Shown in pieces: positions 56,537 through 64,000 of a DNA stretch of 64,000 nt. Source of the stretch: Porphyridium purpureum. Its lineage: Eukaryota > Rhodophyta > Bangiophyceae > Porphyridiales > Porphyridiaceae. Under the pieces are notes generated by a model, which was not told where the DNA came from, searched no databases, and saw nothing but the letters and a program-made list of their open reading frames with translations. The position numbers were made by a program, and so were the translations under genes. How positions within the stretch are numbered: position 1 is the first letter of the stretch; each line of letters opens with the position of its first letter. Location: the NCBI GenBank assembly GCA_008690995.1, contig VRMN01000001.1, forward strand, positions 2,976,001 to 3,040,000. The letters run 5' to 3'.

Positions 56537-59500
56537 ATGGTGTTCGGAGCTTTGTTCAGTGAAGGGCGCTCATGCAAGCTACATCTTGCGCTGACCATTC
56601 CGCGGAGCACCGCGGCGGTGATTTCCCGCGCGCTGGGCGAGGACGATGTGCGCGCGATTGGCGTGAGTGTCGTGGGCACTGCGGCGCCGCTGGACGCGTG
56701 GGCGCCCGTGGACAAGGAGCTGATCAGCCCAGAGGAGCTCAAGCAGGCGCTCAGGCTCGAGTGGCGGGAAGGCCCCGCTCAGGACGACTGGCGCTTTGCG
56801 GGAGAGGTCGACGTGCCGCTCGATCAGAAGGCGCTCAAGGCCGCCGGCAGTCAAGCCGCGCTCGCCTTCCGGTTTGTCGCATTCTCGCTTAATCACCCGT
56901 CGAAAATATTCGCAGAGGCATCCGCTGCTGCGCATTCTCTGGATCTGAAGTGGCTGGGTGAGGGGGAGTTTCTGTGTGCGGCCGAGTTCTTGGCGCCAGA
57001 GAATAATGTGCTCACATCCTCGGCGTTCTGCCAGGTGATTTTCGGTCGGGATGCATGTCAGGAGCTACGGCCTGCTGATTTAGCCACGTCGAATGTCGCA
57101 GGCGGGAAGGACAGCGTCCTGCTGCACCTCGTCGTTATCGCTCCGAGGATTCCGGCCTCGAACACCAAGCTAGTTGCGTGCGGAAACGTGGACGAACTCG
57201 GAAATTCAGAGCTTTCTAGGGCTCCCGTGCTGCACAGAAAAGATCGCAAGGTGCCGCGGTACGAGGCGACGGTACGCGTGAGCCGCGCCGCTGTGACGGA
57301 TGTTCAGTTTCGCTTTTTCTTTGTCGACGCAGAAAACGCTGCTCATGCACTCCTGAAGGAGAGCGGCGAGGAACGGCGACTTGAGGAGCTGTACTCTCCC
57401 GCATTGCTGAAAGCCAGTCTCGAACGAACAAGTGACGGGTTACTGCAGCTAAGCTACTCTGGCGTGTTCCGGTACGCCTCGACGTGGAAGGGCGCCGGCG
57501 TCGCAGTTCCGGTTTCTTCTCTTCGGAGCGACGCCTCTGCTGGCATTGGTGAATTTTTGGACATCATAGACCTGGTCGAGTGGTCGTCGAGTTGTGGGTT
57601 GCGCCTGATTCAGCTGCTGCCGATCTACGATACGGGCTTTGATCCCAGCCCCTATGCCGCTTGTTCTGTGTTCGCGCTACATCCAGTGTACATGCGTCTG
57701 ACCGCCGTTGCGGACAGCATTGGGCTTCCAGCCGAGCACGACGTTCGCAAGGAAATCATGCAGGCGCAGTCTGAGTTGAACGCGTTTGCGTCCGTTGAGT
57801 ATCAGAGGACGCTGCGCTGGAAACTTCGATTGATTGAGCTGCTGTACCAGGCGGATAACAACCAGACGCTGAGCACGCCTGAGTTCCATGCATTTTTTGA
57901 AGCAAACAAGGACTGGCTCCCCGTTTACGCACTGTGGAAAGGTTTGAGGGACCGGACAGGCGAATGGAACTACAAGTTGTGGCCGGCGAGTGCGAAGCAG
58001 GCGAAAGATCTCGCTAAAGTAGAGAACAAGGAGTACGGTGCCAAAATCGGACTTGTGTTTTTCACTCAGTATTACCTGCACGTACAGATGCAAGCCGCGT
58101 CTGAGTGTGCGCGTCGCTGCGGTGTGGTCCTGAAGGGTGATTTGCCCATCGGCGTTGCGCGTTTCGGAGCAGATACTTGGACGCATCCGGATTTATTCCG
58201 CATGGATATGTCGGCTGGCTGTCCCTCGATGGGGGATTGGTCTGACGCCCAAAATTGGGACTTCCCGCTTTACAATTGGGAGGAAATGGCACGAAAAAAG
58301 TTTGCGTGGTGGAAGCGACGCATGGAGATGATGTCTCAGTATTTCACAGCGTGCCGTGTGGATCATGTGCTAGGCTTCTTCCGCATCTGGGCAATTCCTT
58401 CGCATAACTGGACGGGCTTCCAAGGCCACTTTGATCCTTGCAACGCGCTGAAGCTGGACGAGCTCAAGGAGCTACGTGCCGTTGATAACAGCAAGGCTGT
58501 CCTGGAGCGCCTGTTGCAGCCGTACGTGACGTTCCGCGAGGTAGAGGCGGCGTTTGGCGAGCAAGCAAATCGTGTCGTGAGTGAGGTTTTCACCGCGCGC
58601 AGCGGAGGAGCGATGCTGGATTTCAGACCGGAGTGCGACACAGTAGAAAAAATAGGTGTGTTGTACGACCCGAGCGAGCCGGAGCTGAGCGACAGTGAGC
58701 GTGCATTTCGAGAGCATGCGCGGAAGGTCCTGTGGAAACTTCAGGACAATCGCATGGCGCTGTGCTTTGAAAAGCAATATTATCTGACTTGTCATATGTT
58801 GTTTACGTCATCCTTCAAAGACTTGCACGATGACCCCGGCGATCCGGTGAATGGAGTGATCAACAAGGCTAAGCTTTCAGATTTGTGGCATGATTTTTAC
58901 AACAAGCGGCAGTCGTGGCGTGGCCCAGGTCTGGTTAGGCTGTCCATGATTCAAAAGGCATCGAGCATGATGATCTGCGCAGAAGACCTCGGCTCCGTGC
59001 CAGATGAAGTGTACCCTGTGCTAGATCAACTTGGCATATTGGGGTTGCGAATCCAGAGGTGGCCCCCGGGCGGAGGCAACTTTCTACGAAGCGACCAGTA
59101 TCCGTATCTTAGCGTTGCGGCTACAAGTTGCCATGACTGCTCAACTCTGCGCGCGTGGTGGGAGCACGACGATCGCCTCAGTGCGCAGAAGCTGTACTCG
59201 GAGCACCTCAACCATGACTTGGCGCCTGAGACGTGTACGGACGTTGCGAGTCAGCTAGTCGTGGCGAGCAATTTTCGGTCAGACGCTATGTGGGCCATCA
59301 TCCCTATCCAGGACTTGATGGATATGTGGGATGAATTGCGGTCGCCCGATCCCAGGATGGATGCCATCAATCGGCCGGGAACCGTGGAGGGCTGCTGGGC
59401 TTACCGCATGAAGTGGTCTCTGAGCGACCTCAAAGGTAAGTCAAGTTTCAATTCGTTTCTTCTGAACCAGCTTCAGGATTGTGGACGGCTTGACGTATAG
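56537..59500 (+). CDS. DPE2: 4-alpha-glucanotransferase DPE2 type (disproportionating enzyme 2)
   Basis: Cytosolic DPE2 transfers glucose from maltose to glucan acceptors. In red algae starch is cytosolic, so this enzyme likely acts directly on floridean starch products. The 987-residue product (plant DPE2 about 955) opens with two starch-binding CBM20-like domains (LHLALTIPRSTAAVISRALG; then LHLVVIAPRIPASNTKLVAC). The GH77 domain follows: YSGVFRYASTWKGAGVAVPV, GLRLIQLLPIYDTGFDPSPY, the DPE2-specific helical insert near QRTLRWKLRLIELLYQ, DLPIGVARFGADTWTHPDLF, and RVDHVLGFFRIW with the catalytic region. SMMICAEDLGSVPDEV and AATSCHDCSTLRAWWEHDD complete the active site. Intronless. The next gene starts only 46 bp after the stop. 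Confidence 0.93.
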   Translation: MVFGALFSEGRSCKLHLALTIPRSTAAVISRALGEDDVRAIGVSVVGTAAPLDAWAPVDKELISPEELKQALRLEWREGPAQDDWRFAGEVDVPLDQKALKAAGSQAALAFRFVAFSLNHPSKIFAEASAAAHSLDLKWLGEGEFLCAAEFLAPENNVLTSSAFCQVIFGRDACQELRPADLATSNVAGGKDSVLLHLVVIAPRIPASNTKLVACGNVDELGNSELSRAPVLHRKDRKVPRYEATVRVSRAAVTDVQFRFFFVDAENAAHALLKESGEERRLEELYSPALLKASLERTSDGLLQLSYSGVFRYASTWKGAGVAVPVSSLRSDASAGIGEFLDIIDLVEWSSSCGLRLIQLLPIYDTGFDPSPYAACSVFALHPVYMRLTAVADSIGLPAEHDVRKEIMQAQSELNAFASVEYQRTLRWKLRLIELLYQADNNQTLSTPEFHAFFEANKDWLPVYALWKGLRDRTGEWNYKLWPASAKQAKDLAKVENKEYGAKIGLVFFTQYYLHVQMQAASECARRCGVVLKGDLPIGVARFGADTWTHPDLFRMDMSAGCPSMGDWSDAQNWDFPLYNWEEMARKKFAWWKRRMEMMSQYFTACRVDHVLGFFRIWAIPSHNWTGFQGHFDPCNALKLDELKELRAVDNSKAVLERLLQPYVTFREVEAAFGEQANRVVSEVFTARSGGAMLDFRPECDTVEKIGVLYDPSEPELSDSERAFREHARKVLWKLQDNRMALCFEKQYYLTCHMLFTSSFKDLHDDPGDPVNGVINKAKLSDLWHDFYNKRQSWRGPGLVRLSMIQKASSMMICAEDLGSVPDEVYPVLDQLGILGLRIQRWPPGGGNFLRSDQYPYLSVAATSCHDCSTLRAWWEHDDRLSAQKLYSEHLNHDLAPETCTDVASQLVVASNFRSDAMWAIIPIQDLMDMWDELRSPDPRMDAINRPGTVEGCWAYRMKWSLSDLKGKSSFNSFLLNQLQDCGRLDV

Positions 59501-59546
59501 TTTCAATTAAAGAAGGCGGTGCACGTAACTCTATCAGTTGCTCAGA

Positions 59547-59936
59547 ATGGCGGGGGACGCGGCGAGTTGCATATTCTGTTGTCGCATGTGTGGCTGTCAG
59601 CTGTTCAGCGATCGCGATGTCACACATGGCAAGTCGAACGGGCAAACGAAGGACGGGGTTGCAGCCTGCACTTCGATCTTTGTGACCGAGGCGCCCGCGT
59701 GGTTTTGGACGCCCGAGAACAGTAGCGAAAATGCTGGGAAGATTGTGTGCCCGACGGCAAAGTGCGCAAAGAAGCTTGGCCATTGGTCTTGGTCGGGGCT
59801 GCAATGCTCGTGTACGGCGTGGATCGCGCCCGCGTTCCAGTTTGTGAGGTCGCATGTCGACGCGAAGCCTTCTGATCCCGTGACACCAGTGACGAACGCA
59901 CGCGGTGTAGGTCCGACTTCAACCACGGGCTTTTAG
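59547..59936 (+). CDS. Stand-alone YVH1/DUSP12-type zinc-binding domain protein
   Basis: In YVH1/DUSP12 a phosphatase domain is followed by a zinc domain that suffices for 60S ribosome maturation. Here only the zinc domain is present: 129 residues from the ATG at 59547. Features are FCCRMCGCQLF (first cysteines), ACTSIFVTEAPAWFW, KIVCPTAKCAKKLGHWSWSG and LQCSCTAWIAPAFQFVRSHV, matching the C-terminal block 'CP.C..KLG.F.W.G.QCSCG.WI.PAFQ...S.VD' of DUSP12. No CX5R phosphatase motif lies upstream; the preceding 46 bp separate it from DPE2. It may be a real single-domain protein, or the gene may have lost its phosphatase half. Its C-terminal 20 residues are low complexity. Confidence 0.8.
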   Translation: MAGDAASCIFCCRMCGCQLFSDRDVTHGKSNGQTKDGVAACTSIFVTEAPAWFWTPENSSENAGKIVCPTAKCAKKLGHWSWSGLQCSCTAWIAPAFQFVRSHVDAKPSDPVTPVTNARGVGPTSTTGF

Positions 59937-61867
59937 GGCCGCAGTACGGTTGGTCGTACGATTTCTTGTATCGCGCCGGAGGAGGTTCGGAGCGACGAGT
60001 GAAGGATATAGCTTCACGAGAGACAAGAACACCGGGATCAGACCGACTTGGCAAAGACCATGTGGTTTCATTTGAGAACGGCCATTGGTATACGGTCCGA
60101 TCGCGGTGGATGCGCTCTCACGAGTTCAGTGGACGGTCGAATCTTTGGGCCACAATCGAAAGGGAACGCACTGTAGTCCTTGCTGCGGCTGCAGACCAGT
60201 GCTATTATTCAGGAATGTCTCGAAACACGTGACGATTCCAGGCGTTGTGCTTTGAATACTAGGAAAGGCTCCTCGACAACCGGCTGGAATGTTTTGGACT
60301 GACCAACACACGTACCAAACAGCGAGTTGGCTGTTGGGCGTCGCGTTCGTACCTCACAGCGAGCACATCTACGATGTGCAGTCGTTCTGGACGAACTGTT
60401 GGCGCTTGTGTACCCACGGGTGCTTCTTGGCCGACGATACTTCAGGATATCGTTGAGCGGAAAGTATGTTGCGCCTCTGATTCGAGCTTCGCGGCGGGCT
60501 TGCCGTCTTACTGCAAGCCAGCTCAACGTTGGGCCAACGCCATTCACGTAATCCGCTTGGCTTCGTCCCACGCTAGTCATCGGCCTGGAGCGCCAAGTCC
60601 AAGCCGTGGCCTCGTCGCATATCAGCAGCCGGACTCTTGCGGCGACAGGTCCACTGGCCTTGGCACTTCAGCATCGCCACGGTTACATTCTAGAAACGCA
60701 CGAGCATGTTATCGCATTATGCAGCGGGGTCGCCGCATTTGCCGAACGTGTGCGTGGATCATGATGCGGCCGGGAGTACGACAGTTCTGGCGGGCGCGAA
60801 ACGGCATAAGGTTGCAGCCTAATTCACGGACGCAAGAGCGAGGCGAATAGAATTCGCCACAGCGCGCGCGCGCGCGTCGGGCATGAGCCCGGTGTGATGC
60901 GCGACGTGCTCATGCAGCAGAGCGTTCACATGACCTCCGCGCACGCACCACTCATTCTCGCCTCCCCGTTCCAATTCCGCGCGTCCGAATTCTGACGCTC
61001 GACATAAAATAAATAGAAAAAATAAAAACCTCGCGCAGTATCGCGCGGTGTTCTTTCTCTGCTTTGTGCGAACCCTAGCGGCAGAATTCGAACGACCGAG
61101 CGCTCCTCAAGAAGCTACCCAAAAACCGGCCACGCGCGTGATTTTCCACCGCCTGATCCCAGTTGACCATTTTGGACTCGCGCACGGCCATTGCGTATCA
61201 TCCGCATCATCTGCCGCGCTGCGATGAAGGTTGATGTGTAACCGGTTAGATTTATTTGGTATCAGCTCGAACCGCCCGAAGTGTGTGTGTCTGGAACTGC
61301 CACCTTTTAGAGGAGGAACGAAGAACGAATCAAACGCCACAATCGAATTCGGTCCCTCCTAGGATTATTCTTATTGTGCGCAAGCGCGTGCGTGCGCGTG
61401 CACGTGTCGGCACGTGTCGGTGCGTGTCGGTGCGTGTCGGTGCGTCGAATTCAAAGCAAGGTTGGCTGTATGTATGAAAACGGGAGTTGTTTTTGATGGG
61501 TGAGTGTGCAGCTGCGTGCGGGATACTACTGACGCGGACGCGCAGCGTAGATGCTGCGCGCATGAAAGAAAGGATAGGAGGGAAGCGCCGGAAGAATGGT
61601 GAGCACGCGCGTGCCCGCTGGACAAACAGCACAGTTTGATTTCGGTTTGAATTTGGTTGCACAGTCTGCGCCAACCACGCAACGTGGTCGGTGGCAACTC
61701 GTTTCGTCTGGTTTGGAGCAGGTGGCCACGCATGGACGCTGGGTATAAGTGTTGGCTTGACGGCACGGATACTTGGCAGCAGGCGTCGCACAGGAGGAGA
61801 GACGGACAGCGGGAATACTAAGGCGATACGGGAGAGAGGGTTCGGAGGTAGTGGCAAAGGAAGAACC
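59937..61867. other. Gene-poor stretch with unassigned open segments
   Basis: From 59940 to about 60230 a plus frame is protein-like (YGWSYDFLYRAGGGSERRVK, then HVVSFENGHWYTVRSRWM) without a start. Another plus frame at about 60370-60551 reads VVLDELLALVYPRVLLGRRY. They may be remnants of a decayed gene of unknown family. From about 60860 the region is a GC-rich CG tract, then AT-rich (60995-61030), then promoter of the secreted-protein gene. Confidence 0.35.
61401..61445. repeat. 10-bp tandem repeat (TGCGTGTCGG)n
   Basis: Four to five copies of a 10-bp unit (CACGTGTCGG, TGCGTGTCGG), about 425 bp before the secreted-protein ATG. The first two units contain CACGTG, a G-box-like word. Confidence 0.85.
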
Positions 61868-62767
61868 ATGACAAGAGGAAGCTTCGGCATCACGGCCCTT
61901 GCGGCCGTGGCGCTGGCTGCGATGTGTGTCTCTGTGCAGGCTTATACACTCACGGTTTCGTTCGAAGACTGCATGGCACAGAAGGGAGCGTATACGTTCC
62001 CGGCGTCAACGCTCGAGAGGAAACAACTTGCGCTGAAGACCGACTTGATTGGCAACGGCGTCGACTCTTTTACGGCCAGCGTTCTTTCCGGACTCTTCTA
62101 CACGACGATGCCGCAGGAGACCACATCGGGCGACTATTGCTACTCGCACGCGAAGAGAATGCAGCTGGCTGCATTGAACGACCTTGGCTTTGGAGCAGAC
62201 GCAAAGCCGTTCATCAGGGATGAGGCAACCTGGACAGCGATGCTCGAAGCCGAAAACGCTTTCCTGAACAACATTCTTGCGATGGAGGCGAATGGCACCA
62301 CGACTCGCACGTCGGCCGGTGTAGGCGTCCAACTCGAATCTTTCAAATCGCGCGGTCTGCTTGATGACCTCGTCTGGGACCCGCTCAAGCAGCTTTTCTG
62401 CTGCGCGAGTAGCGGGCAGTGCTTTGTTCATCAGCTCTGCGCGCAGGAAGCGTGTGCTAATTGCGACACCGTTTGGACGACAAACATTCCGACCGCCGCC
62501 AGCGGATGCGGAGGATGGTCGCAGGTTGTGCAGAATGGACTGAATGAGCCGCCATCGTGGTCTAAGCGTAGCGACTGGCGTCGCCGCATGTATTTGAACT
62601 GTCTGGCGGAGACTGTTCCGTCCAACAACGCGGTGGACTGGGCTTTGGCTGGCGTTGGCGACGCGTTGTCGTTCTCGTCAAACTCTTTCGGAAATGCGTG
62701 CCCGGTGGGCGTAACGTGGTCCTTCGCACTCGCGCCAAACTCGTGCACTCATATGCAGGGCCACTAG
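61868..62767 (+). CDS. Secreted Cys-rich protein of unknown function
   Basis: A 299-residue protein from the ATG at 61868 (the frame to 61691 has an Arg/Gly-rich leader and is not favoured). Residues 1-24 are a signal peptide, MTRGSFGITALAAVALAAMC then VSVQA with a likely cleavage before Tyr. The mature part has at least thirteen cysteines, clustered in LFCCASSGQCFVHQLCAQEA and CANCDTVW near residues 180-205, plus CGGW, YLNCLAETV, ACPVGVTW and SCTHMQGH at the end. One N-glycosylation site type motif (NGTT) is seen. No transmembrane segment follows. No family is recognised. An extracellular or cell-surface protein is the reasonable reading. Confidence 0.75.
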   Translation: MTRGSFGITALAAVALAAMCVSVQAYTLTVSFEDCMAQKGAYTFPASTLERKQLALKTDLIGNGVDSFTASVLSGLFYTTMPQETTSGDYCYSHAKRMQLAALNDLGFGADAKPFIRDEATWTAMLEAENAFLNNILAMEANGTTTRTSAGVGVQLESFKSRGLLDDLVWDPLKQLFCCASSGQCFVHQLCAQEACANCDTVWTTNIPTAASGCGGWSQVVQNGLNEPPSWSKRSDWRRRMYLNCLAETVPSNNAVDWALAGVGDALSFSSNSFGNACPVGVTWSFALAPNSCTHMQGH

Positions 62768-63303
62768 TCCGAGTGCCTTGGATCCGAGGAAGTGCTTCGG
62801 TATTCAATTTACAGAGTTCAGAGTTTTGCGCCTTACCCGGTGCAGGGTATTAACCTAACTAAAGGATCGTTTGCTTTCACGCGATACCCTGACTACTGCA
62901 TAAAATTCATCGTTAGCACCCGTGCACTAGGAATGCGATGGAACATCTGCAAACCGCAGTCCCACCCCACGATCACGACGCCCGCGGCATTCTTGGTCCG
63001 TTGCCCGGACCATGCTGCCGACGGGATGGTGAATTTCGCGAGCCACAAGGAGGCTCGTCGCCATTGTAGCACTAGCGAAAAGCGGGTGGCACGCAAGGTC
63101 GTACAAAAGATGAGGTTTCAAAGAACAATTCAAGATTGCGTGCGCCGCCGCCCATGGTGTCCCGTCATGGAAAGCGTTCACTGCAGCAGCGATTCTCGGT
63201 GTGAGGATTCAGCCTGACAAAGTTATTAGGTCGAGTACACTAGATTCTCAAGCAGATTTGCGTTCAAAGAATGAATATAATCCTACGGTAATTCACTGTG
63301 TGC
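62768..63303. other. Convergent 3' region
   Basis: A 536-bp stretch between convergent genes. A plus open frame (62792-63217) and a minus frame (62927-63181) overlap it; neither shows a domain. Nothing assigned. Confidence 0.4.
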
Positions 63304-63933
63304 CTAGGCCTGCTTGCGCATACCAAGCTTATACTTGACCCACTCGAAGAACGGCAAAGCCGCCTCCGGTGTCACAATGGTGGTTGGCCAGTCCCGAATC
63401 TCAGTCGAGATCACCTTGTATCCGAATTCAAGTTCATCTCTATATTTGCTCAGCTGCGGGTACTTGTTCATCGCGCCGGCCAGGAATTTACGCGAGTCCG
63501 GCCCAAAGACCACCTGGGCAATACCCTTATCTAGCGCGCCCTGGTAGAGTTTTCTGCTCCAGTTGGCCTTCATCGCGTTAACCAGCGTCTTGGAGTTCCT
63601 GTCTCCTCCGACCATTCCAACAGGATACCAAATCTTCGCACGCTGCGTGCGCGCAAAGATCGCAAACACGGGGGTGCCATCCTTGGGCAGCTCTGGCGGA
63701 CCTCCCTGTGGCAATCTGTCCCTGGACGCACGCCCAGAACCCTTCGCCATCCTTAGCACGCTGGACTTCTGCTGCCGCAGGTACTGTTGGTGCAGCAGCT
63801 GCTGCTGTCTCACGACACCCACTGTCCTCTTCTGCCGCACCGCGCCCTCAAAGGGCAGCGCCACCTGCACAAACGCCGCGTCCATTTCGTCCCCGCCCTC
63901 GTTGAAAGGATGCCGCGTCTTCCCTACACGCAT
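63304..63933 (-). CDS. HHL1-like plastid protein (HYPERSENSITIVE TO HIGH LIGHT 1 family)
   Basis: In Arabidopsis HHL1 is a thylakoid-associated protein that protects photosystem II under strong light. The core here (about residues 75-205) matches that family: DGTPVFAIFARTQRAKIWYP, VGMVGGDRNSKTLVNAMKAN, LYQGALDKGIAQVVFGPDSR, ELEFGYKVISTEIRDWP, ending FFEWVKYKLGMRKQA. The ATG at 63933 gives 209 residues; a second in-frame ATG at 63885 (MDAAFVQVALPFEGAVRQKR) looks more like the start of a plastid transit peptide and gives 193 residues. A Gln-rich stretch (QQQLLHQQYLRQQ) precedes the core. Plant HHL1 has a C-terminal membrane part that I do not see here. Function is inferred from family resemblance. 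Confidence 0.75.
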   Translation of the reverse strand: MRVGKTRHPFNEGGDEMDAAFVQVALPFEGAVRQKRTVGVVRQQQLLHQQYLRQQKSSVLRMAKGSGRASRDRLPQGGPPELPKDGTPVFAIFARTQRAKIWYPVGMVGGDRNSKTLVNAMKANWSRKLYQGALDKGIAQVVFGPDSRKFLAGAMNKYPQLSKYRDELEFGYKVISTEIRDWPTTIVTPEAALPFFEWVKYKLGMRKQA

Positions 63934-64000
63934 TCACGGATCGACGTCCTCTCTCGCACACCCCCTTGCCGACTTTGATCCCCTCAGACACTTATATCCT

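Noticed and set aside
1-64000. tRNA and rRNA genes
   Set aside because: No cloverleaf with a convincing T-loop and acceptor stem was found by eye; a covariance-model scan would be decisive.

Overview
The window reads as nuclear DNA of a unicellular red alga, most likely a Porphyridium-type rhodophyte. The evidence is a three-helix LhcaR-type chlorophyll a antenna protein, a cytosolic DPE2-type glucanotransferase (floridean starch use), organelle ribosome factors with presequences, enzymes of the kind expected for a complex exopolysaccharide, and dense genes with very few, short introns. The species is inferred; no marker in the window proves it.

Layout. 0-7.4 kb: a partial rbfA-like gene leaving the left edge, a TEX261/SVP26 ER-Golgi protein, an unresolved frame, an ING-type PHD protein (one intron), a membrane acyltransferase-3/SGNH protein and an organellar RsmH. 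7.4-19.7 kb: an unknown protein, the ADAT3/TAD3 deaminase subunit, LSM1 (one intron), two tandem paralogous zinc-finger genes separated by an 11-bp minisatellite, a sulfotransferase and a small membrane protein. 20.3-31.8 kb: a 1928-residue CaMKK/SnAK-like kinase, a TM9SF nonaspanin, a pseudokinase, and a radical-SAM-fold protein that lacks the cluster cysteines. 31.8-38.9 kb: a gene-poor stretch with three intact and one decayed copy of a small basic protein family, on both strands, amid unassignable open segments. 38.9-59.9 kb: LhcaR, an Asp/Asn beta-hydroxylase, a coiled-coil protein, a GT77-like glycosyltransferase, CTF8, 3-ketoacyl-CoA reductase, a DMT transporter, V-ATPase subunit e (three exons), the BCKDH E2 subunit, DET1, DPE2 and a stand-alone YVH1-type zinc domain. 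59.9-64 kb: another gene-poor stretch, a secreted Cys-rich protein and an HHL1-like plastid protein.

No operon logic applies. Genes often form divergent pairs sharing 250-470 bp, and many of these gaps carry a recurrent, often palindromic CACTGTAC/GTACAGTG element that I propose as a promoter motif. TATA-like boxes precede LhcaR, DPE2 and the small basic genes. Possible functional themes are cell-surface polysaccharide (acyltransferase, sulfotransferase, glycosyltransferase, secretory-pathway proteins), energy signalling (CaMKK-like kinase), and photosynthesis and organelle translation.

The most interesting points are the small basic protein cluster, the CACTGTAC element, the five-repeat kinase next to a PH-like pseudokinase, the cysteine-less radical-SAM relative and the tandem zinc-finger pair with a shared uncharacterised N-terminal region. 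No CRISPR array, rRNA, recognisable tRNA, or virus-like element was identified.
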